Assembly: GCA_947494645.1 (NCBI GenBank) | Contig: CANLVO010000002.1 | Span: 62,001-126,000, forward strand | Origin: an uncultured Litoreibacter sp. | GTDB lineage: Bacteria > Pseudomonadota > Alphaproteobacteria > Rhodobacterales > Rhodobacteraceae | Reading direction: 5' to 3' | Length of the DNA: 64,000 nt | Shown: piece by piece, positions 1 through 10,405 of the stretch | How the letters are laid out: the number at the start of each line of letters is the position of its first letter | How positions within the stretch are numbered: position 1 is the first letter of the stretch | Translations under genes and position numbers: made by a program | Notes under the pieces: generated by a model | The model's input: the letters and a program-made list of their open reading frames with translations, nothing else | Told to the model about the DNA's origin: nothing | The model's database searches: none

Positions 1-2
1 AG

Positions 3-344
3 GCGTTGGTCACCGGGTTGGATACAAAGCTGGCCATGAGCACCGGGCTCGCACGGCACGCCTATCTTTGTGCGGTTCGATACAAAGGAGGCGGTCAATC
101 GCATATGCTGGCATTTCTGGACCCGGTGCCGGGGGCGGAACCCGCACTGGTGCACGCGGTGAATGAGGCACTGGTGTTCAGCGGTATCGAAGCAGGATCG
201 CTGGATGTGGCTTTTTTCAGCGCCCGCGACCCTTTGGCGGCGGAACTGGCGAAAGTCGGACTGAGGTTTGATTTGCCAGAGATGGCCGCGCCAGAGGCGC
301 CCGTCGCGCCGGGGATGAACCCCGACAAGCCGCCACGCCTTTAA
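3..344 (+). CDS. SseB-family protein, C-terminal fragment
   Basis: The reading frame is open to the left edge of the window, so the TTG listed as a start is probably internal and the gene is truncated. The visible ~113 residues have the compact alpha/beta character of the C-terminal part of SseB-family proteins, ending in LRFDLPE followed by a proline-rich tail (NPDKPPRL). The role of this family in alphaproteobacteria is not established. It converges on the minus-strand 2-hydroxyacid dehydrogenase and the stop codons overlap by 3-4 bases. Family assignment rests on recalled similarity of the C-terminal segment, so moderate confidence. Confidence 0.55.
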   Translation, partial: ALVTGLDTKLAMSTGLARHAYLCAVRYKGGGQSHMLAFLDPVPGAEPALVHAVNEALVFSGIEAGSLDVAFFSARDPLAAELAKVGLRFDLPEMAAPEAPVAPGMNPDKPPRL

Positions 345-1270
345 TACCCTGCGTCCCGATCAACGAGATGCAAGAACGGTTCGCCCGCTTCACCGCGACG
401 GATGTTCTCTGCAATGACCTCGGACGCGCTGGAGGGCCGGGTTTCCGAGGCGATATGCGGCGTAACTGTGACCTTCGGATGGGCCCAAAAGGGATGCTCT
501 GAAGGCAGCGGCTCGATGCGGAACACATCCAGAGTAGCGTGGTTCAGGGTGCCATGATCCAGCGCCTGTATCAAAGCATCATCGTCGATCAACGGGCCGC
601 GGCCCGGGTTGATGATCACCGCGCCCGTGGCCAGCAATCCAAGCGTTTCGGCGTTGATGATATTGGCAGTGGCCGGCGTGTCAGGAAGCAACAGAATAAT
701 GACATCTGCATCGGTCAGGCTTGTCGAAAGGCCTGTGTCACCATGATGGCATGCGACCCCTCGGACCGACTTTTCACGCCGGCTCCAGCCGTGGACATCG
801 AAATTCAGTGCCGCAAGCTGCTGTGCGCAGGCCGTTCCCAAGGCGCCGAGGCCCAGCACGCAGACCTTGCGCTCCCGCGCCAAGGGTGGCGCGCCTTCGA
901 GCCATTCTCCAGTTTGACCAAGAATATGGCGGTCTATCCCAAGATGGTGGCGCAAGGTGTGGCCCGTGACCCATTCGACCATGCCTTCCGTCAGCCCGTG
1001 ATCAACCATTCGGCAGAGCGGCTGGGTGAGGGTCTTATTGTCGACGATGCTTTCGACCCCGGCCCAAAGGCTGAGCACTGCTTTGGTGTTGGTGTAGGGC
1101 GACAGATCGGTGACCGGGCCGTTTGGGGCGTAGACAATATAGTCGACCTGCTCAGGTGGGAATTCCGTCGCCAATGTGTAGTCGAGACCTGCCTTGTCGA
1201 AGGCCGTGTGGAGGTGAGGGCGAAACTCCTCCCAACGAGCGGGTTGGGCGGAAAAGAGGATGTTTATCAT
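341..1270 (-). CDS. D-isomer-specific 2-hydroxyacid dehydrogenase, glyoxylate/hydroxypyruvate reductase A-like
   Basis: A 309-residue cytosolic NAD(P)H-dependent oxidoreductase of the size of GhrA (about 312 residues). The Rossmann motif GLGALG is at about residues 140-145. The catalytic triad of the family is visible as Arg in INPGRGP, Glu in RIEPLP and His in PHIAS. The expected reaction is reduction of glyoxylate or hydroxypyruvate to the 2-hydroxyacid, but substrate choice cannot be read from sequence. It starts 3 bases after rodA stops, so it is probably co-transcribed as the last gene of the mre/rod operon. No functional link to cell shape is known. Confidence 0.85.
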   Translation of the reverse strand: MINILFSAQPARWEEFRPHLHTAFDKAGLDYTLATEFPPEQVDYIVYAPNGPVTDLSPYTNTKAVLSLWAGVESIVDNKTLTQPLCRMVDHGLTEGMVEWVTGHTLRHHLGIDRHILGQTGEWLEGAPPLARERKVCVLGLGALGTACAQQLAALNFDVHGWSRREKSVRGVACHHGDTGLSTSLTDADVIILLLPDTPATANIINAETLGLLATGAVIINPGRGPLIDDDALIQALDHGTLNHATLDVFRIEPLPSEHPFWAHPKVTVTPHIASETRPSSASEVIAENIRRGEAGEPFLHLVDRDAGY

Positions 1271-1273
1271 CGC

Positions 1274-2413
1274 TTAGCGTGGCCTGTGGACATGGGCGGA
1301 TTGCACGAGCCCGAAAGCCAGCATCAGCACCAGCATGGCGGAGCCACCATAGCTGACCAAGGGCAGCGGCACGCCCACAACAGGGGCCAGCCCCATGACC
1401 ATCGACATGTTCACGGCGAAGAATAGGAAGAAGGTCAGCGCGACGCCCAACGTGACAAGCGAGGCGAACCGGTCCTTGTTGCTGAGCGCCGAGGCGACGC
1501 AGAACACCAGCACCAGCACGTAAAGCAGCAGCAGGGATATGCCGCCAACGAAGCCAAACTCCTCGGCCAGTGTGGTGAAAATGAAATCGGTGTGTTTCTC
1601 GGGCAGGAAGTTCAGCCTGCTTTGAGTGCCTTGCATATATCCGCGCCCGGTCCAGCCGCCGGAGCCCAGCGCGATCTTGGACTGGGTGATATGATAGCCC
1701 GCGCCCAGCGGGTCGGAGGCGGGGTCGAGAAACGTGTCGATGCGGCGATATTGGTAGTCTTTTAGCAACTGCCACTCGGTGCCTCGGGATTTGAACACGG
1801 CAGAAACGAGCGCGGCTGCGCCCCCGATGACGCCCGCGAAATAGAGCCAGCTGACGCCCGCCAAAAACATCAGCCCACCGCCGCCGAACATCAGCAAGAG
1901 CGCCGTTCCAAGGTCGGGTTGGCGAAGGGTCAAGTAGGTGGGCACCAGAATGATCACAACCGGGATCAGCACCCAGAACGGGTGAGAGGTTTTCTTGATG
2001 TCGAGCCAGTCGTAGTAAGAGGCGAGGAAGAGCACGAGTGTGATTTTGGTCAGCTCTGAGGGCTGCAGGCGCATAAATCCAAGGTCGATCCAGCGCTGCG
2101 CGCCCATGCCAGTCGACCCGAAGAACTCCACGCCGATCAGCAGCAGCACGGAGACGCCATAAGCCAGTCCCGCCATATTGCGCAGGAACCATGTGGGGAT
2201 CATCGCCACGATGAACATAAGGACCAGCCCCATGACAAAGCGCTTCATTTGCGGCTCCGCCCAAGGGGTCATGGAACCACCCGCTACGGAATAGAGCATC
2301 AGGAACCCGACGCTAGCGATGGCGGCGAGCAGCATGGCGATAGGCCAGTTCAGATAGAGCAGCTTCAGCGGGCCGGATGGCACCGACTTATGGTTATGCG
2401 CGAGATATGTCAT
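1274..2413 (-). CDS. rodA: Rod shape-determining protein RodA (SEDS peptidoglycan glycosyltransferase)
   Basis: A 379-residue polytopic inner-membrane protein with about ten hydrophobic segments. SEDS-family landmarks include FLPEKHTDFIF in the large periplasmic loop, which carries the conserved Asp of the glycosyltransferase site, and PLVSYGGSAM near the end. RodA polymerises lipid II glycan strands in the elongasome, working with the PBP2 transpeptidase. The ATG overlaps the mrdA stop codon as ATGA, indicating translational coupling with its PBP2 partner. Length and order are normal for alphaproteobacteria. Confidence 0.97.
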   Translation of the reverse strand: MTYLAHNHKSVPSGPLKLLYLNWPIAMLLAAIASVGFLMLYSVAGGSMTPWAEPQMKRFVMGLVLMFIVAMIPTWFLRNMAGLAYGVSVLLLIGVEFFGSTGMGAQRWIDLGFMRLQPSELTKITLVLFLASYYDWLDIKKTSHPFWVLIPVVIILVPTYLTLRQPDLGTALLLMFGGGGLMFLAGVSWLYFAGVIGGAAALVSAVFKSRGTEWQLLKDYQYRRIDTFLDPASDPLGAGYHITQSKIALGSGGWTGRGYMQGTQSRLNFLPEKHTDFIFTTLAEEFGFVGGISLLLLYVLVLVFCVASALSNKDRFASLVTLGVALTFFLFFAVNMSMVMGLAPVVGVPLPLVSYGGSAMLVLMLAFGLVQSAHVHRPR

Positions 2414-4350
2414 GCCTCAGAGACCTTTGGGCCATCTTTGGGGTCGTCGATTTGAAGCTCTTCGAGCGCGGATTGGATCCGGCCCCGTTGTGATTCAGGG
2501 TAGGCTGACAGTGGCGGTATCCCGTCAAATTGGGCTGCAAGAATGATGTCGCGAGCGATCGGCGCGGCGGCGCGAGAGCCACCGCCACCATGCTCGACCA
2601 CAACGGAAATTGCGTAGCGCGGGTTGTCGTAGGGGGCAAAGCCCACGAACAGCGCATGGTCGCGACGCTCCCATGGCAGGTCTTCGTTGCGAAAGACCCC
2701 TGCCCGACGCTCTGCAGCAGTGATGTTGCGAACCTGGCTGGTACCGGTTTTACCCGCCATGCGGCGCTCTTTGTCTGCAATGCGAGAGCTATAGCCGGTG
2801 CCGCGTTGTTCGTTACTGACGGCAAACATGCCTTGGCGAATGTAGTCGAGCGAGGTCTTGGACAGCTCGAGCGGTGCGCCGAGCGTCGGCGGAACCTCTT
2901 GCTCATTGACGGCACGCACGAGGCGTGGCTCGACAGCGCGGCCTGTAGCAAGCCGCGCTGTCATGACCGCAAGCTGCAAGGGAGAGGCCAGCACAAAGCC
3001 CTGCCCGATAGCGGCGTTCAGGCTGTCGCCAATCACCCAATCCGCGCCCCGGTTTTCAGCCTTCCACGCTTTGGTGGGGGTCAAGCCGGAAGAAACGGCA
3101 GACATGGGCACATTGTGCCGCTCGCCAAGCCCCAGTTTGCGAGCCATCGCAGATATTCTTTCAATGCCGACGCGCTGGGCGAGGTCGTAATAGTAAACGT
3201 CGCAGGACTGTTTGAGAGAATTGTGCAGGTCCATCTTGCCGTGACCACCGCGTTTCCAGCAGTGGAAGCGGCGGTTCGCAACTTCGGTGTGACCGCCGCA
3301 ATAGACGGTTTCTTCGGCGGTGATTTCTCCGGCCTCGATTGCCGCCAAGGCAGTGACCATCTTGAACGTGGAGCCCGGCGGGTAGGTCCCTTGCACCGCT
3401 TTGTTGGCCAGCGGGCGATATTTGTTCTCTGTCAGTGACGCGTAATCCGCGACAGAGATGCCACGCACAAATTTGTTGGGGTCGAATGCAGGTGCTGAAC
3501 CGATGGCGACCAGATCGCCATTGGTGACGTCGATGACCACGGCCGCAGCGCTTTCGCCTGCCAGTCGCGCCTGGACGAAGTTCTGCAACTTGGTGTCGAT
3601 GGTCAGTTGTACGGTTTCGCCCTTGGTGGCCTCATCGCGGCCCAGTTCGCGCATGACGCGGCCAACGGCGTTCACCTCAATCCGCTTGGTCCCTGCTTTG
3701 CCCCGCAACGAGGCCTCCAGCTTGTTTTCGATCCCGGTCTTGCCGATCTGGAACTTCGGGATTTGCAGCAACGGATCAGGGTTTTCGATCCGGCTTAGGT
3801 CATAGTCCGAAACAGGCCCGACATAGCCGATGATATGGGCGAAATCGTCGCCGCGCGGATAAAATCGGCTGAGCCCAAACTCCGGCGTGATCCCGGGCAA
3901 GGCGGGGGCGTTCACCGCGACTTGGCTGACGTCCTCCCAGCTGAGCCTATCGGCAACGGTGACCGGCACCAAACGGGAGCGCTTGGACATCTCCTCCAAG
4001 ATACGCTCGACCTCTTCCGGGGGGAGCGGGATCAAGCGGCTGAGGTTTGTCAGTGTTTGCTTGGGGTCATCCACCTCGTCGCGAATGATGGTGACGCGGT
4101 AATTCTGCTGGTTGCCCGCGATGAGCAAACCGTTTCGGTCAAACACCTGCCCGCGCGGCGGCGGCAAAAGACGGATGTTGATCCGGTTTTCCTCGGCCAG
4201 AAGACGGAATTGATCGGCCTCATTCACTTGCAATTGGCGCATCCGGCTGCCCAGCAACACAGCGAAACCCGCCATGCCGGAGCCAAGGATCAGCCCGCGA
4301 CGGCTAATCATGCCGATGCTGTCCTCAGTATCCTTCGGCGAACGCCTCAT
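2410..4350 (-). CDS. mrdA: Penicillin-binding protein 2 (elongasome transpeptidase)
   Basis: A 646-residue class B PBP. One N-terminal membrane anchor (LILGSGMAGFAVLLGS, residues about 18-35) is followed by the PBP dimerisation domain and the transpeptidase domain. The active-site SxxK is in PPGSTFKM. SxN is probably in LKQSCDVYY (the third residue is Asp, as in PBP2 proteins), and the KTG triad is AGKTGTSQ. It cross-links peptidoglycan during lateral growth and pairs with RodA. The start overlaps mreD by 4 bases (ATGA), and the 3' end overlaps rodA by 4 bases, so it sits inside a tight operon. Confidence 0.97.
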   Translation of the reverse strand: MRRSPKDTEDSIGMISRRGLILGSGMAGFAVLLGSRMRQLQVNEADQFRLLAEENRINIRLLPPPRGQVFDRNGLLIAGNQQNYRVTIIRDEVDDPKQTLTNLSRLIPLPPEEVERILEEMSKRSRLVPVTVADRLSWEDVSQVAVNAPALPGITPEFGLSRFYPRGDDFAHIIGYVGPVSDYDLSRIENPDPLLQIPKFQIGKTGIENKLEASLRGKAGTKRIEVNAVGRVMRELGRDEATKGETVQLTIDTKLQNFVQARLAGESAAAVVIDVTNGDLVAIGSAPAFDPNKFVRGISVADYASLTENKYRPLANKAVQGTYPPGSTFKMVTALAAIEAGEITAEETVYCGGHTEVANRRFHCWKRGGHGKMDLHNSLKQSCDVYYYDLAQRVGIERISAMARKLGLGERHNVPMSAVSSGLTPTKAWKAENRGADWVIGDSLNAAIGQGFVLASPLQLAVMTARLATGRAVEPRLVRAVNEQEVPPTLGAPLELSKTSLDYIRQGMFAVSNEQRGTGYSSRIADKERRMAGKTGTSQVRNITAAERRAGVFRNEDLPWERRDHALFVGFAPYDNPRYAISVVVEHGGGGSRAAAPIARDIILAAQFDGIPPLSAYPESQRGRIQSALEELQIDDPKDGPKVSEA

Positions 4351-4886
4351 GAAATCATCCCTGACCCGTCAAAATCTGATGGCCGCGCTCGACGCACCCG
4401 CGTGACGAACACTGAGAACGCCATAACGACCGGATAGGCCACCGCCGTGACGATAACATGCAGGGCACTTGCGCCGAAAGAGGGATGCGGAATGCCGAAG
4501 AGTAGATGAACCACCGCATTCGCGGCCACCATTGTGGCGAACAGCGTCATCGCCATCCCAAACTCGATCAATGCAGGGATCTCCGTGCTCGCGGTGGATT
4601 TGCGGCGGAGGTATTCGTAGCCCAATAGCGAGATAGCTGGCCATAGCCCGACTGGACGAAGAAACAGCAAATCCGCAATCAGATGCACTAGCACGATCAG
4701 CCCCACAGGCGCCCACCGCGGCCTGCGCATGATCCAGATAGCCGTGATGCAAAACAGCAAGTCTGGGCCGGGCACGCGGCGCGGCTCTGTCGTCAGCGGC
4801 AACATGCTGATGAAGATGATACAGGCGCAAAGTGCGAAGAAGAGCCCGCGGAACACCCAACGTCTTGTTGCGGCAGGATCAACCAT
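4347..4886 (-). CDS. mreD: Rod shape-determining protein MreD
   Basis: A 179-residue integral membrane protein with about five hydrophobic segments; it is an elongasome membrane subunit. The ORF track starts 27 codons earlier, inside mreC. I chose the ATG giving MVDPAATRRWVF because it leads directly into the first transmembrane segment (GLFFALCACIIFISML) and gives the usual MreD length with only an 8-base overlap with mreC. Primary sequence is weakly conserved in this family, so the assignment leans on topology and on its place between mreC and mrdA. Confidence 0.92.
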   Translation of the reverse strand: MVDPAATRRWVFRGLFFALCACIIFISMLPLTTEPRRVPGPDLLFCITAIWIMRRPRWAPVGLIVLVHLIADLLFLRPVGLWPAISLLGYEYLRRKSTASTEIPALIEFGMAMTLFATMVAANAVVHLLFGIPHPSFGASALHVIVTAVAYPVVMAFSVFVTRVRRARPSDFDGSGMIS

Positions 4887-5814
4887 CTGTTGCCTCCGCC
4901 TCTTCTGCAGGCTCGGTGAGCGCTTCGCTGACGGGTATCTCATCAGCGGGCAGCTCATCCGGGGCAATCAGATCCCCGGTTGAACGGATCGCCGGGGCCT
5001 CCGGATTGCGCAGTACTCGCAGAAATTCGAGGCGGCCGTAATCCGCGGCAAGTTTCACGCGTAGCCGCCCATTGGGTCCTTGTGCGATCTGTCCCACCAG
5101 AATGTCGGCGGGAAACACCTTGCCGTCGCCCGAGGTCACGACGCGGTCACCAGGGCGGACATCTTCCAGATTATCTGCGATATCAACCGGAGGGGCCAAT
5201 GTGTTGTCGCCGACCAACAGCGCGTTCTGGCCCGAGGGTTGGATACGCACCGGAACCCGGCTGTTGCTGTCAGTCAGTAGGATCACACGGGACGTTTGCT
5301 CCCCCACACCGGAGATTCGTCCCACCAGCCCCAGCCCGTCCATCGTGGCCCAGCCGTCGCGAATACCGTCACGTGCGCCTACATTCAAAAGTACTGATCG
5401 GCGGAAGGGAGAGCCATTATCTGTCAGCACCACACCGGTAACGTATGTCAGCTGCGCGTTCAGCCGCACCTTATTGAGATCAAGCAGGCGGGCGTTTTCC
5501 TGACCCAGTTGAATAGCGGCTTCCTGCCAGCTCTTCATCTGCTGAAGCTCGCGCCTAAGCTCTTGGTTTTGCTCGTATATACGTGTGTAAGATTGGAAAT
5601 CCTCAACCATCCGCGAGACCCGCGTGGCGGGCACCAAGGCCCATTCGAATGAAGGAAGGATTTTGTCGATCGCGGCCGAGCGCAGCCGCTCGATGCGCGG
5701 ATTGTCGATGCGCCAGACCACAAACACCGCGAGCAGGATAACCACCAAAAGCCCGATCAGAACGCGCCTGACGGGCCTTGTGTATTCTTCCTGCGCATTT
5801 CGATCTCGTGCCAA
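4879..5814 (-). CDS. mreC: Rod shape-determining protein MreC
   Basis: A 311-residue bitopic protein. A cytoplasmic basic N-terminus and one transmembrane helix (VLIGLLVVILLAVFVVW, residues about 19-35) are followed by a predicted coiled coil (about 70-105, rich in Glu, Gln and Leu) and a periplasmic beta domain with VTGVVLTDNGSPFRRSVLLN. It links cytoplasmic MreB to the periplasmic enzymes and activates PBP2/RodA. An acidic tail (EALTEPAEEAEATDG) ends the protein. It lies 69 bases downstream of mreB and overlaps mreD by 8 bases. Confidence 0.96.
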   Translation of the reverse strand: MARDRNAQEEYTRPVRRVLIGLLVVILLAVFVVWRIDNPRIERLRSAAIDKILPSFEWALVPATRVSRMVEDFQSYTRIYEQNQELRRELQQMKSWQEAAIQLGQENARLLDLNKVRLNAQLTYVTGVVLTDNGSPFRRSVLLNVGARDGIRDGWATMDGLGLVGRISGVGEQTSRVILLTDSNSRVPVRIQPSGQNALLVGDNTLAPPVDIADNLEDVRPGDRVVTSGDGKVFPADILVGQIAQGPNGRLRVKLAADYGRLEFLRVLRNPEAPAIRSTGDLIAPDELPADEIPVSEALTEPAEEAEATDG

Positions 5815-5883
5815 ATCAATCTTCCCGGCAGTTGCTGGGTTACTCTAGACCATCTGCGACGCCCCCTCAAAGAGGCCTCCGCT

Positions 5884-7840
<1,957 letters not shown>

Positions 7841-7848
7841 CGCCCCAT

Positions 7849-7883
7849 CATTGCTTCAGAAATACTCTCGCCGAAGGCGGCGC
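7849..7883 (-). repeat. REP-like intergenic element, copy 1
   Basis: Read on the minus strand this is GCCTTCGGCGAGAGTATTTC followed by a GAAGCAATG-like tail. It resembles the element at 58590-58623 (GCCTCCGGCGGGGATATTTT) and more loosely 26033-26065 and 50075-50105. It lies just after the rlmJ stop codon. The copies suggest a dispersed family of short intergenic repeats in this genome. Confidence 0.45.
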
Positions 7884-7912
7884 TTTCATCACGATGAGTA
7901 CAACACCAGAAA

Positions 7913-7935
7913 TGGCGGGCTCACCTCGCCCGCCA
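7913..7935. terminator. GC-rich hairpin between rlmJ and leuA
   Basis: TGGCGGGC and GCCCGCCA form an 8-bp perfect stem around a 7-base loop between two convergent genes. On the minus strand it is followed by TTTCT, a weak U tract, so it may terminate leuA transcription. The position supports a terminator more than the tract does. Confidence 0.5.
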
Positions 7936-7972
7936 CGCCTGTCAAAACAACGCGCGTCAGCGCTCCTTTGGA

Positions 7973-9529
7973 TCAGCCTGCGTCCTTGTAGGACACTTCC
8001 GCCATGTCACCGCCAGACTTCTCACGGCGCACCAACAGCCGGTTCAGCGCGTCGATATAGGCCCGCACGGAAGCCACGACCGTGTCGACATCCGCCGATT
8101 GTCCAGTGGCAATCTTTCCGTCCTCTTCCAGTCGCACCGACACCGTCGCCTGCGCATCGGTGCCTTCCGTCACCGCGCTTACCTGGTACAGCTGCAGCCG
8201 GGCGGAGTGCTCAAACAGGGCTTTTACCGCGTTAAACGCCGCGTCCACTGGTCCATCGCCCGTCTGGCGTGTGGTATGGGTCTCGCCGTCGATAGTCAAC
8301 GACATCTCTGCGGATTTTTCAAGATCCATGCCGCAAGACACGTGCAATGCGTTTAGCTTGATGCGGTCTTCCACATCCGAGCCGACCTGCATCAGCGCAA
8401 TAAGATCCTCGTCGTAGATTTCCTTCTTCTGGTCCGCCAGAGCTTTGAACCGCACGAAGACATCCTTCAGTTGGTTGTCGCCCAGGTCAAAGCCCAACTC
8501 ACTGAGTTTCGAACGCAACGCGGCACGCCCAGAATGCTTGCCCATCACCAGATTGGTTTCTGACAAGCCTACGTCTTCAGGGCGCATGATTTCAAAAGTT
8601 TCCGCATTTTTCAGCATACCATCCTGATGAATGCCGCTCTCATGCGCAAAGGCATTCTTGCCGACAATCGCCTTGTTAAACTGCACCGCGAAGCCTGAGA
8701 CAGCCGCCACGCGGCGCGAAATATTCATCAGCTTGGTGCTGTCGATGGCGGTCGTGAACGGGATAATGTCGTGGCGCACTTTCATGGCCATGACCACCTC
8801 TTCCAACGCCGTGTTGCCCGCGCGTTCGCCCAGACCGTTGATCGTGCATTCAATTTGGCGCGCGCCGCCTTCAACAGCCGCCAGCGAGTTCGCTGTCGCC
8901 ATGCCCAAGTCGTTATGGCAATGCGTGGCAAAGACCACCTCGTCTGCACCGGGGACCTTGGCGATCAGGCGACGGATCAGGTCGGCGCTTTCGTTGGGCG
9001 CGGTGTAGCCGACAGTATCGGGGATATTGATGGTGCTGGCGCCCGCCTTGATCGCGATCTCGACAACGCGGCAAAGATAGTCCCACTCGGTTCGCGTGGC
9101 ATCCATGGGCGACCATTGCACGTTGTCGCACAGGTTACGGGCATGGGTAACGGTCTCGTGGATTTTGTCAGCCATCTCATCCATGGTCAGGTTCGGGATG
9201 GCACGGTGCAGCTCGGAAGTGCCGATAAACGTATGGATACGCGGCTTTTTCGCGTGTTTCACGGCCTCCCAGCAACGATCAATGTCCTTGAAATTGGCCC
9301 GCGCCAAACCGCAGATCACGGCGTCTTTGGTTTGCTCGGAAATGGCTTTGACTGCCTCGAAATCACCCTCTGAGGCAATCGGGAAGCCCGCTTCGATGAT
9401 GTCGACACCCATCTCGTCCAGCAGGCCTGCGATCTCAAGTTTCTCGGCGTGGCTCATGGTAGCGCCCGGCGATTGCTCGCCATCGCGCAATGTGGTGTCA
9501 AAGATCACAACACGGTTTTTGTCTGTCAT
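7973..9529 (-). CDS. leuA: 2-isopropylmalate synthase
   Basis: A 518-residue enzyme that condenses acetyl-CoA with 2-oxoisovalerate, the first committed step of leucine synthesis. The N-terminal TIM barrel has the HMGL-like signature TTLRDGEQSPG at about residue 12 and the metal-binding HCHNDLGMA segment. The C-terminal third is the LeuA allosteric domain, which senses leucine. Full length and starts with MTDKNRVVIFDTTLRDGEQ. Upstream lies a leucine-codon-rich leader ORF with competing hairpins, so transcription is probably controlled by attenuation in addition to feedback inhibition. Confidence 0.96.
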   Translation of the reverse strand: MTDKNRVVIFDTTLRDGEQSPGATMSHAEKLEIAGLLDEMGVDIIEAGFPIASEGDFEAVKAISEQTKDAVICGLARANFKDIDRCWEAVKHAKKPRIHTFIGTSELHRAIPNLTMDEMADKIHETVTHARNLCDNVQWSPMDATRTEWDYLCRVVEIAIKAGASTINIPDTVGYTAPNESADLIRRLIAKVPGADEVVFATHCHNDLGMATANSLAAVEGGARQIECTINGLGERAGNTALEEVVMAMKVRHDIIPFTTAIDSTKLMNISRRVAAVSGFAVQFNKAIVGKNAFAHESGIHQDGMLKNAETFEIMRPEDVGLSETNLVMGKHSGRAALRSKLSELGFDLGDNQLKDVFVRFKALADQKKEIYDEDLIALMQVGSDVEDRIKLNALHVSCGMDLEKSAEMSLTIDGETHTTRQTGDGPVDAAFNAVKALFEHSARLQLYQVSAVTEGTDAQATVSVRLEEDGKIATGQSADVDTVVASVRAYIDALNRLLVRREKSGGDMAEVSYKDAG

Positions 9530-9562
9530 GGGACTGGTCTCTTAGCTGATGTTAGGAAGATG

Positions 9563-9609
9563 TCCGGCGCTGGTCCTACTGAGCGGCACGCGCCGGATGG
9601 CACGCTCAG
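9563..9609 (-). promoter_or_regulatory. Probable leuA attenuator: two mutually exclusive hairpins
   Basis: On the minus strand CTGAGCG, which overlaps the leader stop codon (9603-9609), can pair with CGCTCAG (9579-9585) as a 7-bp stem. TCCGGCGC (9590-9597) can pair with GCGCCGGA (9563-9570) as an 8-bp stem. Each stem places one arm of the other in its loop, so they cannot form together. This is the architecture of an antiterminator/terminator switch. The downstream stem lacks a strong U tract (CATCTTCC follows), so the stop mechanism could be imperfect intrinsic termination or something else. Confidence 0.65.
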
Positions 9610-9668
9610 CGCAGGCTAAGAAGCAGTAGGATGCGGGAGATGGCGATCTTCAACATGCGCTGTATCAT
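9606..9668 (-). CDS. leuL: leuA leader peptide (20 aa, Leu-rich)
   Basis: A short ORF not in the ORF track: MIQRMLKIAISRILLLLSLR. It has four consecutive Leu codons (CTA CTG CTT CTT) followed by AGC CTG, six Leu in all. A Shine-Dalgarno GGGAGGG lies 7 bases upstream of the ATG. It ends 76 bases before leuA on the same strand and its stop codon overlaps the first arm of the upstream hairpin, as expected for a ribosome-controlled attenuator. Leucine leader peptides before leuA are known in proteobacteria generally. The gene symbol is by analogy. Confidence 0.75.
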   Translation of the reverse strand: MIQRMLKIAISRILLLLSLR

Positions 9669-9748
9669 ACAACCACCCTCCCAAATGAAAACCCCCGTCG
9701 TTGTCTATTGCTGTTGACGCTCTTGGCCACCGCGTTACCTCAAGCGGC

Positions 9749-10405
9749 ATGGAACGACATTTGATCATCGGCGCATCGGGCGGGATTGGCAGTGCGGTGG
9801 CCGGTGCGCTTGAGGGCGAGGTTACCGGGTTATCGCGCAGCGCGCACGGCCTCGATGTCACTGACGAGGATAGCATTGTGCGCGTGTTAGGCGGGCTCGA
9901 AGGGACGTTCGACACGATCTTTGTGGCCACCGGCGCACTTACAGCCGGCGGACATGAGCCTGAGAAGACCATCAAAGCTCTGACGCCAGAGGCGCTTTTG
10001 GAACAGTTTCAGGTCAACGCGATGGGTCCAGCTTTGGTGCTGAAGCATGCCCTGCCCCTGATTCCGCGTGACCGGCGCTGCGTGTTTGCGGCGCTTTCAG
10101 CGCGGGTCGGCTCAATTGGCAACAACCAGATTGGCGGGTGGCACAGCTACCGCGCGGCCAAATCCGCGCTGAACCAATTGATCCATGGCGCGGCGATAGA
10201 GCTGGCCCGGACCCATAAACAAGCCATCTGCGTCACGCTGCATCCAGGCACCGTGGCCACACCGTTCACGGCAAAATATGCGGGCCGACATACCACCGTC
10301 CCACCTGAAAAAGCAGCGGCGAATCTGATCAACGTCATGGATCAGCTGACACCGGATCACAGTGGCGAATTCTTTGACTATAGCGGCGCGGCCATCCCAT
10401 GGTGA
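9749..10405 (+). CDS. SDR family NAD(P)-dependent oxidoreductase
   Basis: A 218-residue short-chain dehydrogenase. The cofactor motif GASGGIGSA is at residues about 8-16. The catalytic Tyr-Lys pair is in YRAAK, preceded by a Ser-rich segment (FAALSARVGS). Start chosen at MERHLIIGASGG, since the ORF-track start adds 16 residues before the Rossmann strand. The short, cofactor-proximal form resembles C-factor-type SDRs; substrate unknown. The stop overlaps the start of the photolyase gene by 7 bases, so the two are translationally coupled. Pairing with a DNA repair enzyme gives no clear function. Confidence 0.85.
   Translation: MERHLIIGASGGIGSAVAGALEGEVTGLSRSAHGLDVTDEDSIVRVLGGLEGTFDTIFVATGALTAGGHEPEKTIKALTPEALLEQFQVNAMGPALVLKHALPLIPRDRRCVFAALSARVGSIGNNQIGGWHSYRAAKSALNQLIHGAAIELARTHKQAICVTLHPGTVATPFTAKYAGRHTTVPPEKAAANLINVMDQLTPDHSGEFFDYSGAAIPW

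Noticed and set aside
539-1426. 295-residue plus-strand ORF opposite the 2-hydroxyacid dehydrogenase
   Set aside because: It lies fully antisense to a well-supported gene with clear dehydrogenase motifs and has low-complexity His/Gln-rich composition typical of a shadow frame.
2530-3438. 302-residue plus-strand ORF opposite mrdA
   Set aside because: Antisense to PBP2 with intact active-site motifs; no recognisable domain and no ribosome-binding site.
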